Shown: positions 16,994-25,395, counted from the first letter of the stretch. The stretch: DNA of 35,307 nucleotides from Deltaproteobacteria bacterium (GCA_024280265.1 JAJRQL010000217.1:1-35307); one strand, 5' to 3'. Numbers and translations are program-made. Notes: generated from the letters alone by a model not told the origin.

Positions 16994-18823
16994 TCAGGTT
17001 TCATCAATATAGGTGAAGATTGAGCTTGCCCCTTCTTCGGCGCCCAGCAGATCTTTGCGCAAAGGGGCAAAAATCTGTCTACCCAGTCCGTAACGGCTGG
17101 AATCAAGGTCGTATTTACAGGGGCTGCGTTGCTCAAGTTCCAGCCTATCCACTTTCAGTTCCAAGATGCTGTTGTGGGCATCCATAAGGATTAAGTCTCC
17201 GTCCTGCACCTTGGCCAGTAAGCCTCCGGTCACAGCCTCAGGAGTACAGTGAATGGCAAAGGGCACTTTGCCGGAAGCACCTGAGAGTCTGCCGTCTGTG
17301 ACAAGGCCTACAGTATGACCCCGATCCATGGTGATGGAAAGATAAGTAATTAGCTTGTGTAACTCAGGCATGCCGTTGCCACGCGGACCCTGGAAACGGA
17401 CAACTGCGATCATGTCCTGATTGAGTTTGTCCGCTTTGAAGGCATCTTCGAGCTCTTGTTGGCTGTTGAAAACCATGGCAGGTGCTTCAACAAAGGTTTT
17501 CTCTCCATCGGCAAGGGCAGAAATTTTCATGATTGCCCGACCAAGATTTCCCGACAATATCTTGATGCCGCCCATTGTCTCAAAGGGTTCGGCAACCGTT
17601 GAGATGATTGTTGCATCTCCTGTTTTGGCCGGGCCTTTCTTCCAAGCCACCTTATCATCTTTAAGTATCGGTTCCTCGGTGTACCTTGCAAAACCATCTC
17701 CCGCTACAGTTTGCACATCCTCATGGATAAATCCGCTATCCAGTAACTCTTTAATGAGTAAAGCCATTCCCCCGGCTTTCTGGAAAGAATTAATATCGCT
17801 TGAACCGTTTGGGTAAATACGCACAAGAAGTGGGGTGATGTCTGATATCTCTGCAAAATCATTCCAGTCAATGCGTATTCCGGCAGCACGGGCAATGGCC
17901 ACAAGGTGCATGGTCTCATTGGTCGATCCGCCTGTGGCCATAAGACCGACAATGGCGTTGACGATTGATTTTTCGCTGATAACCTTGGCCAGGGGGGTGT
18001 AGTTCGTACCAAGATGAGTCAGTGACGTGACTTGTGCGGCAGCGGATCGTGTGAGTGCGTCACGCAATCTGGTCCCGGCGTTGACAAATGAGCTGCCCGG
18101 TAGGTGTATGCCCAACATTTCCGCCATAAGCTGATTGGAGTTAGCCGTACCGTAAAAGGTACAGGTTCCCGGACTGTGGTAGGCTTTGAGCTCTGAGGAG
18201 AGGAGCTGGTCCTGTCCGATCTCACCTTTGGCAAAAGCTTCCCGAACCGTATTTTTATCTTTATTGCTAATGCCGGAAGTCATGGGTCCTGCAGGAATGA
18301 GAATCATGGGGAGATGGCCAAACTGCAGGCCACCCATCAGTAAACCCGGTAAAATTTTGTCACATACGCCGAGCAGGATGGCACCGTCAAAGACATTATG
18401 GGAAAGTCCGATAACCGTGGACATGGCAATCACATCACGACTCATCAGGCTCATGTCCATTCCGGGTTCCCCCTGGGTGACCCCGTCACACATGGCAGGG
18501 ACACCACCGGCAAACTGAGCATTACCACCAGCTTTTGTAACAGACGCTTTAATGACAGCAGGGTACGCACCGTAAGGCTGGTGTGCTGAAACCATATCAT
18601 TGTATGCTGATATGATGCCAATATTGGGAGTTGTGTCATTTAGAAGTGAGCTGCGACAGCTACCAACACAGCCTGCAAGATCGTGAGCCAGGTTGGAACA
18701 GGGGAGTTTGTTACGAAAAACCCCATCACCCTTGGCCTCTTCCATCCGTTGCAGGTAGCGTTGACGGTGCGATTTACTTCGCTCAATGATTCGTTCTGTG
18801 ACTTTTTGAACTGTTGTATGCAC
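16994..18823 (-). CDS. edd: 6-phosphogluconate dehydratase
   Basis: Dehydrates 6-phosphogluconate to KDPG, the committing step of the Entner-Doudoroff pathway; it belongs to the IlvD/Edd family with an oxygen-sensitive iron-sulfur cluster. The frame runs upstream to 18904, but the true start is the GTG at 18823, preceded by a perfect AAGGAG eight bases away; this gives 609 residues, close to E. coli Edd. Visible features are the cluster-ligand regions PAMCDGVTQGEPGM and GVCDKILPGLLMG, ATGGSTNETMHLVAIA, and GRLSGASGKVPFAIHCTPEA. Edd rather than IlvD is supported by overall length, the N-terminal extension and the adjacent eda. Confidence 0.94.
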   Translation of the reverse strand: MHTTVQKVTERIIERSKSHRQRYLQRMEEAKGDGVFRNKLPCSNLAHDLAGCVGSCRSSLLNDTTPNIGIISAYNDMVSAHQPYGAYPAVIKASVTKAGGNAQFAGGVPAMCDGVTQGEPGMDMSLMSRDVIAMSTVIGLSHNVFDGAILLGVCDKILPGLLMGGLQFGHLPMILIPAGPMTSGISNKDKNTVREAFAKGEIGQDQLLSSELKAYHSPGTCTFYGTANSNQLMAEMLGIHLPGSSFVNAGTRLRDALTRSAAAQVTSLTHLGTNYTPLAKVISEKSIVNAIVGLMATGGSTNETMHLVAIARAAGIRIDWNDFAEISDITPLLVRIYPNGSSDINSFQKAGGMALLIKELLDSGFIHEDVQTVAGDGFARYTEEPILKDDKVAWKKGPAKTGDATIISTVAEPFETMGGIKILSGNLGRAIMKISALADGEKTFVEAPAMVFNSQQELEDAFKADKLNQDMIAVVRFQGPRGNGMPELHKLITYLSITMDRGHTVGLVTDGRLSGASGKVPFAIHCTPEAVTGGLLAKVQDGDLILMDAHNSILELKVDRLELEQRSPCKYDLDSSRYGLGRQIFAPLRKDLLGAEEGASSIFTYIDET

Positions 18824-19131
18824 GAAATATCTCCTTACCTGGTCGCTGAATAAAATTAAGCCTAAATCCTGCAGGGCAAAGAAAACGAAAAAATGTATAT
18901 CCATTCAAAATACGAATTCTGGCTCTAATGAATATGCCACAACATATCGATATTAAATGGTAAATACATTTTTTTCCTGGAAACTATCACACTGCGCGTA
19001 ATGCTGATGCTGTCTGCCAGCTCAGAATTCAGTATATCGTACTCTAATAAAGAATAACGCCCCACTGGAGGGTGCACGTTTAAAGTTTATGCTCCTGAAA
19101 GATTCATAATGGCCTTGCCGTATTCACTTTT
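18824..19131. other. Gap between AOR gene and edd
   Basis: This 308-bp stretch separates two minus-strand genes. It is AT-rich and should hold the edd promoter, but no hexamer pair is convincing; a TATACT box lies near 19030-19035 without a good -35. A possible weak terminator of the AOR gene is listed separately. No coding frame stands out. Confidence 0.5.
19056..19080 (-). terminator. Possible weak terminator after the AOR gene
   Basis: On the minus strand AACG...CCC-N6-GGG...CGTT forms an imperfect stem with a 4-nt bulge, followed by the T-rich TATTCTTTATT. It lies about 50 bp after the AOR stop. The stem is weak, so read-through into edd is plausible. Confidence 0.3.
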
Positions 19132-20826
19132 TCAACTGTTGAGATACTCCGAATCTATGGCCCCCTTCCAGGTCTTGACCTTAAAGAAGCGTTTTGGGAT
19201 GGTGGTACCCTCCGGGGTGAATCCGGTTGCAATCCGAGTCTGCCAGCGAAGCTTCTGGATGTGTTTGCCAAGGGGATCCAGACCTGCAGCCAGTTCTGGA
19301 TATCCTATGGAATGTAAACAGTCCGCCAGGAGTTCCTCCTTGTATACGCCCCTGGCAAAAAGGCAGGAAACCATGGAGGTCATAACAGCACGCCCTGCTT
19401 CGTCACTGATCAGGAAATCGACAGCCCCTTCGATGTCCTGATCTGAATGCTTCTGGTCATAGGTGTAGGCTCCGGTATCAAGGTGGGAATGCCTGAAACC
19501 CAGTGACTGGGCAGCGAAAAAGACCTCACCTGTAGCGTATCCAGCCATCTCCTGGCCCAGTACACAGGCAAAGTCAATACCGCCATATTCGGCAGCTGCC
19601 CTGAGAGTTCCCTGGCCAAGAAGCCGGTAAAAATCGTTTGCCCCATTGCCAAGCATCTTTGTTGCCAACTGGTAGGCCTCAGAATCCCCAAAGGAGAGTT
19701 TCACCTTACTTTCCTGCTCTGAGATTAAACCTTTTTCGGTGGCTTCTGTGGCCCAGGCCAGAGCAACGCCACCTGACATGGCGTCCAATCCTGTTTTTTC
19801 CATAAGATCAAGAATGCTCAGAACAGCATGGGTTTCTGTTACCCCGAGCATGGTACCCAGTGAGAAAATCATCTCATAATCATAGGAAACCTGTTTGAAA
19901 ATGTAGCGATGGTTGGCATCAAACATTTCCCTGACGTAGCCGACATGAATGCACCCCACAGGGCATCCAGAGCAGGCGGAGTTGCGGAGCAGGTTGTCTT
20001 TGGCAAAGCGCTCTCCATTAATTGCACCAATGGCCGGGTCACTGGTGGCCTGCAGATTGCGCCAAGGCAGAGATTTAATGTCGTTTAGTCCCTGCAGGTT
20101 TGCGGGGGTACCCAGGTTGTGATATTTTTTCATCATATCAGTGGCTGTAACCTGCTGATACACTTTTTCAAAGAGTTTGTTGTACTCTTTATTCTCAATT
20201 CCAGGGAAAATAGCATCACCATGGATAAGAATGGCTTTGCAGTTCTTGACCCCGAGTACTGCACCGCCTCCAAGTCGACCAAAGTGCCGGTAGGTGTCCA
20301 CATTTATGTTGGCCATGGCGGAACCATTTTCACCGGCCGGACCAATGCGGAGGGTGGTTCGATGGCCGGATCCTTTCGATATGTTCCGTAAAATCTTGCC
20401 GCTTTCATCCACTGTCATCCCTTTCATAAAGGAAACATTCTTGATGTCAAGTGATCTGGAACTGACACTCACATAGCAGAGTTGCTTGGCTTTTCCGGTA
20501 ATGACCAGTGCGTCAAGGTTGGCAAAGAAGAGAGATAGTGCGGAGCGTCCTCCGGCATGACTTTCGGTGTACTGGTCATGGTAGGGAGATTTAAAGCTAC
20601 AGACCGTCTTACTCATCAGTGGAAAATATCCGGTGAGGGGGCCAATGGCAAAGATGATCGGCTGGCGGGTGTCATTCCAGGGATGTTCCGGCAGACCGTA
20701 TTTGTTAAACAGCAGTGCGGCAAGGCCACTTCCGCCAGCCTCACTGTTGCGACCGTCAAGCTGGACAATTTGACCTTTTCCGGAGGACAGGTTCACCACT
20801 AAAATTCTAAAGTGATTACGAATCAT
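19132..20826 (-). CDS. Aldehyde:ferredoxin oxidoreductase family protein (tungsten/molybdenum type)
   Basis: A 564-residue AOR-family enzyme; members hold a bis-pterin tungsten (or molybdenum) centre and one [4Fe-4S] cluster and oxidise aldehydes with ferredoxin as acceptor. The pterin region ESHAGGRSALSLFFANLDALV is at residues 88-108. The cluster ligands are C285, C288 and C292 in CSGCPVGC and probably C488 in SMVSCLFARG. The ATG overlaps the stop of the four-cluster ferredoxin gene by four bases (ATGA), so the two form a unit like AorA-AorB. It is shorter than archaeal GAPOR. Its position just upstream of edd and eda hints at a sugar-derived aldehyde, but the substrate cannot be read from sequence. 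Confidence 0.88.
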   Translation of the reverse strand: MIRNHFRILVVNLSSGKGQIVQLDGRNSEAGGSGLAALLFNKYGLPEHPWNDTRQPIIFAIGPLTGYFPLMSKTVCSFKSPYHDQYTESHAGGRSALSLFFANLDALVITGKAKQLCYVSVSSRSLDIKNVSFMKGMTVDESGKILRNISKGSGHRTTLRIGPAGENGSAMANINVDTYRHFGRLGGGAVLGVKNCKAILIHGDAIFPGIENKEYNKLFEKVYQQVTATDMMKKYHNLGTPANLQGLNDIKSLPWRNLQATSDPAIGAINGERFAKDNLLRNSACSGCPVGCIHVGYVREMFDANHRYIFKQVSYDYEMIFSLGTMLGVTETHAVLSILDLMEKTGLDAMSGGVALAWATEATEKGLISEQESKVKLSFGDSEAYQLATKMLGNGANDFYRLLGQGTLRAAAEYGGIDFACVLGQEMAGYATGEVFFAAQSLGFRHSHLDTGAYTYDQKHSDQDIEGAVDFLISDEAGRAVMTSMVSCLFARGVYKEELLADCLHSIGYPELAAGLDPLGKHIQKLRWQTRIATGFTPEGTTIPKRFFKVKTWKGAIDSEYLNS

Positions 20827-21251
20827 GAAATCTCCTCCGTAGTTGCAGGAATCTTCACTTCTTCCATTTCAAGACAGTCGTGGGGACAGAAATCAACGCA
20901 GCGTCCACAGTGGATGCAGACATAAACCGGCCCGTAGTGATCTTGAAAAACGGCATCAATCGGGCAGGCTGTAACGCAGTCGCCACAATGAATGCAGAGT
21001 TTTTTCTTTACAATTACTCCACCGCCTTTACGCTGAGAAAAGGCGCCTGTGGGACAGGCTGCGGCACAGGGCGCAGGGTCACAGGCAAGGCAGTAATTCG
21101 CCTGGAATCCAGTAGTGAGTCCTCCGGAGGACTTGATTCGAATTCCGGCCGTGTCCCAGGAAATCTGTTTGTGAACCAGCCTTGCACAAGTCAGGGAACA
21201 GGAGTGACATCCGATACAACGGTCAATCCTGGGTGCGATTAATTTTTTCAT
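20823..21251 (-). CDS. Four-cluster [4Fe-4S] ferredoxin subunit
   Basis: An electron-transfer protein of 142 residues from the ATG at 21251 (a TTG at 21290 is a less likely start). Cys groups fit four [4Fe-4S] clusters: C12, C15, C18, C22; C54, C57, C62, C66; C86, C89, C92, C96; and C112, C115, C118, C122. The layout (CIGCHSC, then CLACDPAPCAAACP, CIHCGDCVTACP, CIHCGRCVDFCP) resembles the small subunit AorA/YdhY/HycB type. It is translationally coupled to the AOR-family gene and should carry its electrons to a free ferredoxin or another acceptor. There is no signal peptide, so it is cytoplasmic. Confidence 0.9.
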   Translation of the reverse strand: MKKLIAPRIDRCIGCHSCSLTCARLVHKQISWDTAGIRIKSSGGLTTGFQANYCLACDPAPCAAACPTGAFSQRKGGGVIVKKKLCIHCGDCVTACPIDAVFQDHYGPVYVCIHCGRCVDFCPHDCLEMEEVKIPATTEEIS

Positions 21252-21754
21252 AATGGTCTCTGTGTTTCCTGCTTTGACTGCCGGGAGCAACCAAAGCAGT
21301 TCAGTGGAGTTGGCATCGGAGATGAAGAATCTCAGGAACAGTTCAGGCGATTGCTGTCCATGTTAAAATAGATTACACCATTGCAAATGAAAAAGAAAAG
21401 CAGATATCATGGTGCCTGTCCAGAAAAAGCCTTTTTCTCCTGACTCATCGTTACTTTAAAATTTTCCACCCAGGATTAATAACGTTGAAATAAGCTGGGT
21501 ACTTTGTCTTGGGGATATTAGGTGTATGCCCGCACTGAAATTCCTTCTGCGCCTCGATTCAGAAGAAAAATCTTATCATGGCCTGGTACTTTCTAATAAC
21601 AAGACAAGAATATATGCCACATAAAAGTAAAGTACAATAAAATGTCTTAACTCGACAAGTCGGAAAACTTTTTAGAGTCACTGGATAAGTGCCTTGTTGG
21701 TAACTCTAATCTTCTGATTTTAAAAAGCTCTCACAGTTTTTATGGAGTAAGGCA
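21252..21754. other. 503-bp gap upstream of the ferredoxin/AOR genes
   Basis: It contains no convincing open frame. It holds copy 2 of the dispersed repeat (21507-21570) and most of a potential pseudoknot (21672-21756) that begins at the stop codon of the HD-domain gene. The ferredoxin/AOR promoter should be here on the minus strand, but I found no clear sigma-70 or sigma-54 match. Confidence 0.6.
21507..21570 (-). repeat. Dispersed repeat, copy 2
   Basis: Same orientation as copy 1 at 16906-16969 and aligned without gaps. Here the internal inverted repeat is perfect: CTTCTG at 21544-21549 with CAGAAG at 21560-21565. It lies about 255 bp upstream of the ferredoxin/AOR genes. Of roughly 16 differences between the copies, about 13 are transitions. 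Confidence 0.6.
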
Positions 21755-21756
21755 CT
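21672..21756 (-). other. Potential RNA pseudoknot in the 3' end of the HD-domain gene
   Basis: On the minus strand the order is AGTGCCTT (21756-21749), TTAGAGTTAC (21709-21700), AAGGCACT (21695-21688), GTGACTCTAA (21681-21672). The first pairs with the third (8 bp, perfect) and the second with the fourth (10 bp with one G-U pair), which is pseudoknot topology. The loops are 39, 4 and 6 nt. The first arm overlaps the TAG stop of the HD gene. No T run follows, so it is not a simple terminator. Confidence 0.4.
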
Positions 21757-22342
21757 AAAAATCGGGTAGTCCTGTGCTGGTCACAGTCGCAGCTATCGCG
21801 TCTGGAGTTAAGGCGATTGCCGAGAAGAGGAATCTCTCAAGTCGTTGGCATTTCGTAAAGTTTTCTCTGATGAGTGCGTGTCGGGCGGGGTCATTGTTGC
21901 CATAATGCTCAAGGATATAATCAAGGCGCTGCTCGAGAGAGACTATTTCGTCATGACGTACCCGCTTGTCTGCATAGTAGACGATTTCTTTGGCGAGAAA
22001 ATGCCCTCTAGTGTAACGATCCGGTGAATACTCCGTGAGTATCACATGCTCACGAACCACTTCCGCCACTTCGTCATAACCGTGTTTCAGGCAGAGGTCT
22101 CTGCCTTTTCTGGCGTGGTCACAACCCTCTTTGAGGCATGGTGTCTTTGCAATATCATGGAGCAAGGCTCCTGCAAGGACGAGTTTTTTTGAGGGAACCC
22201 GGGGAGGGGGATTTGAAGCGGCAAGTTCAAGAAGAAGAACCTGAGACACCCGGGCCACCATGATGGAGTGAGCCCGGATGTTGTCAAGCATATCATACTC
22301 GTCCATGAGCGAGTAGCAGGTGTGTGAAGATGGAATAGACAC
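21755..22342 (-). CDS. HD-domain metal-dependent phosphohydrolase
   Basis: A 195-residue HD-superfamily protein. Metal ligands expected from the family are visible: H25 in NIRAHSIMV, H62-D63 in LLHDIAK, H99 in REHVILTEY, and D125 in YYADKRV. The substrate is unknown; such proteins act on nucleotides or nucleotide second messengers. The start is a GTG at 22342, eleven bases after the hemE stop, so it is the last gene of the heme group. Its link to heme synthesis is by position only. A possible structured RNA begins at its stop codon. Confidence 0.8.
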   Translation of the reverse strand: MSIPSSHTCYSLMDEYDMLDNIRAHSIMVARVSQVLLLELAASNPPPRVPSKKLVLAGALLHDIAKTPCLKEGCDHARKGRDLCLKHGYDEVAEVVREHVILTEYSPDRYTRGHFLAKEIVYYADKRVRHDEIVSLEQRLDYILEHYGNNDPARHALIRENFTKCQRLERFLFSAIALTPDAIAATVTSTGLPDF

Positions 22343-22353
22343 GATGCCTGTTG

Positions 22354-23373
22354 TTATTTCCCACTCAGCTCATGCACATATTCCACAGCAGCAATTGCCT
22401 GTTCGGGGGGCGTAAACTGGTGGATCCCGTGGCCAAGATTGAAAATATGGCCTTTTACATCCTTTGCATCATCGAGTAGTGCAGCAACACGTTTTTTGAG
22501 TTTTTCCTTGGGAAGCAGCAGGGAAAAGGGGTCCATATTTCCCTGCAGAGCGACATCGCCAACCCGTTTAGCTGCATCACCAATATTAATACGCCAGTCG
22601 AGGCCGAGAACGTCTGCTCCTGATGACTCTGAGAGTTCAAGAAGAGTTGCACCATTGTTGGCAAAGTAGATAATGGGGAGCCCTGTATCTTTGAGATCCC
22701 GGATGATCTCTTTTACATAGGGCAGGGCAAAGCTTTCAAAATCACGGGGAGCAAGAATTCCGGCCCAGGAGTCAAATATCTGCAGTGCCTGAGCGCCTGC
22801 TTTTGCCTGGGCTTTAAGATAAAGAGTAGTGGTGTCTGTGATCTTGCGCATCATATTGTGGAAGAGATCTGGAGCGGTGTACATCATCTTTTTGGTTTCC
22901 CAGAATACCTTAGAGGATCCGCCCTCAATAAGATAGGTGGCGCATGTGAATGGGGCACCTGCAAATCCGATGAGCGGTACCTTGAGCTCTTTACGTAACA
23001 ACTTGATGGTATCCATGACGAACCCGGTGTGTTCTTCCGGATCGGGGATGATCAGTTTGTCGAGACTGGCTTGGTTTTTGATGGGTTCCGGGAACACCGG
23101 GCCGCGTCCTTCATGAAACTCCAATGGAGTACCCATGGCCTCCAGAGGAATAAGAATGTCTGAAAAGAGGATGGCTGCATCCACCTTCAGTATATCGATG
23201 GGCTGCAGGGTGACTTTCACGCAGAGTTCCGGAGTTTTACATAACTCGAGAAAAGTAACGCTGCCGCGTACCTTCTGATATTCCGGCAGATAGCGACCGG
23301 CCTGACGCATGATCCAGATGGGGGTGTAGTCTGTCTTTTCGCCTCGGCAGGCCTTTAAAAAGGTATCATTCAT
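22354..23373 (-). CDS. hemE: Uroporphyrinogen decarboxylase
   Basis: Decarboxylates the four acetate side chains of uroporphyrinogen III to give coproporphyrinogen III. The 339-residue product has the diagnostic N-terminal motif IWMRQAGRYLPEYQKVRG near residue 20, with both substrate-binding Arg residues, plus FAGAPFTCATYLIEGG and QIFDSWAG. These separate true HemE from the related corrinoid methyltransferases. It sits between an ahbC-like radical SAM gene (142 bp upstream) and the HD-domain gene. True HemE feeds the coproporphyrin routes, whereas AhbC acts in the siroheme route, so the pairing is notable. Confidence 0.94.
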   Translation of the reverse strand: MNDTFLKACRGEKTDYTPIWIMRQAGRYLPEYQKVRGSVTFLELCKTPELCVKVTLQPIDILKVDAAILFSDILIPLEAMGTPLEFHEGRGPVFPEPIKNQASLDKLIIPDPEEHTGFVMDTIKLLRKELKVPLIGFAGAPFTCATYLIEGGSSKVFWETKKMMYTAPDLFHNMMRKITDTTTLYLKAQAKAGAQALQIFDSWAGILAPRDFESFALPYVKEIIRDLKDTGLPIIYFANNGATLLELSESSGADVLGLDWRINIGDAAKRVGDVALQGNMDPFSLLLPKEKLKKRVAALLDDAKDVKGHIFNLGHGIHQFTPPEQAIAAVEYVHELSGK

Positions 23374-23515
23374 AAATTCAATAAAATGATCCGGTGGGCA
23401 GTGGTTCTACTAGGAATTCTGTATGCCCGGGGCCATTTCTCCTTGTCTGAGTTGTTTATCTTGTTGTGAAGTTTTTTTACTTAGCCATCTACAATTTCAG
23501 GTTTTTACGAGTTTG

Positions 23516-24595
23516 TCATGGTTTGTTTGTCGTTTTTTTCTGGATACTACGCGGTATGTAATTACAAAATGGTTCTTGAGCCAGGTAGTCGCCGGTCATG
23601 GCGTAGGCTCTGGCACGGCAGCCACCGCAGACATTTACATATTCGCAGGATCCGCAGTTATCCTTGTATCCCTTGAAGTCCCGCATGTCGGAAAAAAGCC
23701 TGGAGTCTTCCCACACTTCCTTAAAAGACTGTTTGTGGAGGTTGCCTGCTGATTTTGGGAAATAGCTGCAGGGTAAGACGTCCAGATCCACATCAATAAG
23801 ACAGATGAGCTGGCCAGCGAGGCATCCCTTGGAGCCGCCTGTGGAGAACTGCAGGTTCCTGCGTTTAAAGGAGCTGTTTGCTTCCTTTGCCTTCTGCCGC
23901 ACTATTCGGTAATAGTGTGGGGCACAGGTGGGGCGGGTAAGAAGTTCGTCATCATTCTTCTCTATCTCGTAGTGCCATTCCAGAATTTCATCATAGAGGT
24001 CAATGGGGATCAGCTCTTCCATGATGTCCTCGCCACGTCCAGTGGGCACAATCATGAACATATACCAGGCTGTGGCTCCAAGGCCCTTGACCAGTTTATA
24101 TATTTCCGGAATTTCCTCTCTGTTACGTATTGTAAAAGAAGAGTTTATAAGAAAGGGGATACCATGTTCTTTAAAGAGTCTGATGGCATTCATGGTACCA
24201 TCAAATGCACCCACCTGATTGCGAAAGTTATCGTGAGTCTCTGCCCTGGCTCCATCAAGACTCAGTGATACCATTTTGATTCCGGCATTCTTTATCTTTT
24301 TACAGATATCAGCGGTGACCAGAGTGCCGTTGGTTGCAAGGCACATCCGCAATCCTTTGGAGTCACCGTAGCTGGCGATATCAAAAACATCATTACGCAA
24401 CAGCGGTTCACCGCCTGAAAGGACTATTACCGGAGAGGCGTATGAGGCAATGTCATCGAGAACCCGCTTGGCCTCCTCAAGAGAAAAATCCGGGTGGCCT
24501 TCTATGGCAAGTTCTGATGAGGATCTGTAGTGGACACACTTCAGGTTACAGCGCCTGGTGATTTCCCAGGCAATCCATTTTGGTTCAAAATCCAT
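23516..24595 (-). CDS. ahbC: Radical SAM/SPASM protein, AhbC/NirJ-like, with a cluster Cys replaced by Tyr
   Basis: It resembles AhbC, the 12,18-didecarboxysiroheme deacetylase of the alternative heme route, and the related AhbD/NirJ proteins. Supporting features are [11 protein letters not shown] at residues 10-20, the SAM-binding [24 protein letters not shown], and a C-terminal SPASM/twitch Cys set with CLAGQ, LPCSYFP and [18 protein letters not shown]. The radical SAM motif should be CxxxCxxC, but it reads C16-NLK-C20-VH-Y23: the codon at 24529-24527 is TAC where TGC is expected. Losing the third ligand should prevent normal [4Fe-4S] binding, so the copy is either inactive or carries a base error. 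All else is full length (359 residues). AhbC rather than AhbD is my best guess. Confidence 0.75.
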   Translation of the reverse strand: MDFEPKWIAWEITRRCNLKCVHYRSSSELAIEGHPDFSLEEAKRVLDDIASYASPVIVLSGGEPLLRNDVFDIASYGDSKGLRMCLATNGTLVTADICKKIKNAGIKMVSLSLDGARAETHDNFRNQVGAFDGTMNAIRLFKEHGIPFLINSSFTIRNREEIPEIYKLVKGLGATAWYMFMIVPTGRGEDIMEELIPIDLYDEILEWHYEIEKNDDELLTRPTCAPHYYRIVRQKAKEANSSFKRRNLQFSTGGSKGCLAGQLICLIDVDLDVLPCSYFPKSAGNLHKQSFKEVWEDSRLFSDMRDFKGYKDNCGSCEYVNVCGGCRARAYAMTGDYLAQEPFCNYIPRSIQKKTTNKP

Positions 24596-24692
24596 TGGGT
24601 AGTTTCTCCGTACAAGAAAAATGGGAAATAATACCGGCTACTATATTGTGTTTTTTTATAAGATGAAAGGCAAAAAGACGCCATGCGGCCAC

Positions 24693-24721
24693 TTGACAAC
24701 GAAAATAGGGCTACTTATTGT
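24693..24721 (+). promoter_or_regulatory. Sigma-70-type promoter of grpE
   Basis: TTGACA (24693-24698) and TATTGT (24716-24721) are separated by 17 bp, about 100 bp upstream of the grpE GTG. No CIRCE repeat (TTAGCACTC-N9-GAGTGCTAA) and no sigma-32 CCCCAT box is seen in the gap. Confidence 0.55.
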
Positions 24722-24819
24722 TGATGGCGTCACAGGGAGGACGGAAGTTTAATTTGCTTGAAAAGCAGTTGGTAGTTTTTAGCTGGACTTCTGCTTAAGT
24801 CTATATATGGAGGAATTGG

Positions 24820-25395
24820 GTGAGCGAGAAAAAAAACCAGGAAAAGGTTCTGGAAGACGTTGAGGTAACTGAGGAGGAGCTTTCTGAAGTTGAGGAAGTT
24901 GCAACGGAGGATAGCCTTGAGAAACAGCTGGCAGATGCACTGGCTGACGCGGCAGAGCAGAAGGATCAGGTACTGCGCATAGCCGCTGAGTTTGAAAATT
25001 ACAAAAAACGGATGATGCGTGAAAAGAACACGGCTATGAAATATGCCGGTGAACACATCTTTCGTGAAATACTGGCCACAGTGGATAATCTGGAACGTGC
25101 TATTGCCCAGGGGGAAACCAAAGATGTTGATCCCAGGCAGGCCCTGGAAGCACTTCTTGAAGGTGTGAAGCTGACGCTGAAAAGCCTCGTTGCCGCACTT
25201 GAAAAATTTGAGGTGACACCCATTGAGAGTGTCGGGGAGCCCTTTGATCCGGAAAGTCATGAGGCATTGACCATGGAGCCAAGCGAGACGGTCCCCGCCA
25301 ATCACGTCCTGAACGAATTTGAAAAAGGCTACCAATACAAAGACCGTCTCCTCCGTGCAGCGAAAGTGATCGTATCTGCAGGTGATGAAAAGTAA
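24820..25395 (+). CDS. grpE: Nucleotide exchange factor GrpE
   Basis: Cytoplasmic co-chaperone that releases ADP from DnaK. The 191-residue protein has an acidic, coiled-coil N-terminal half (Glu-rich residues 5-55), then the core ENYKKRMMREKNTAMKYAGE and a C-terminal beta domain ending in the family pattern NEFEKGYQYKDRLLRAAKV. It starts with GTG at 24820, preceded by GGAGG at a good distance. dnaK follows 268 bp later on the same strand, with a possible second promoter in between (TTGACA at 25517, CTGTAG at 25541). hrcA and dnaJ are not adjacent. Confidence 0.95.
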   Translation: MSEKKNQEKVLEDVEVTEEELSEVEEVATEDSLEKQLADALADAAEQKDQVLRIAAEFENYKKRMMREKNTAMKYAGEHIFREILATVDNLERAIAQGETKDVDPRQALEALLEGVKLTLKSLVAALEKFEVTPIESVGEPFDPESHEALTMEPSETVPANHVLNEFEKGYQYKDRLLRAAKVIVSAGDEK

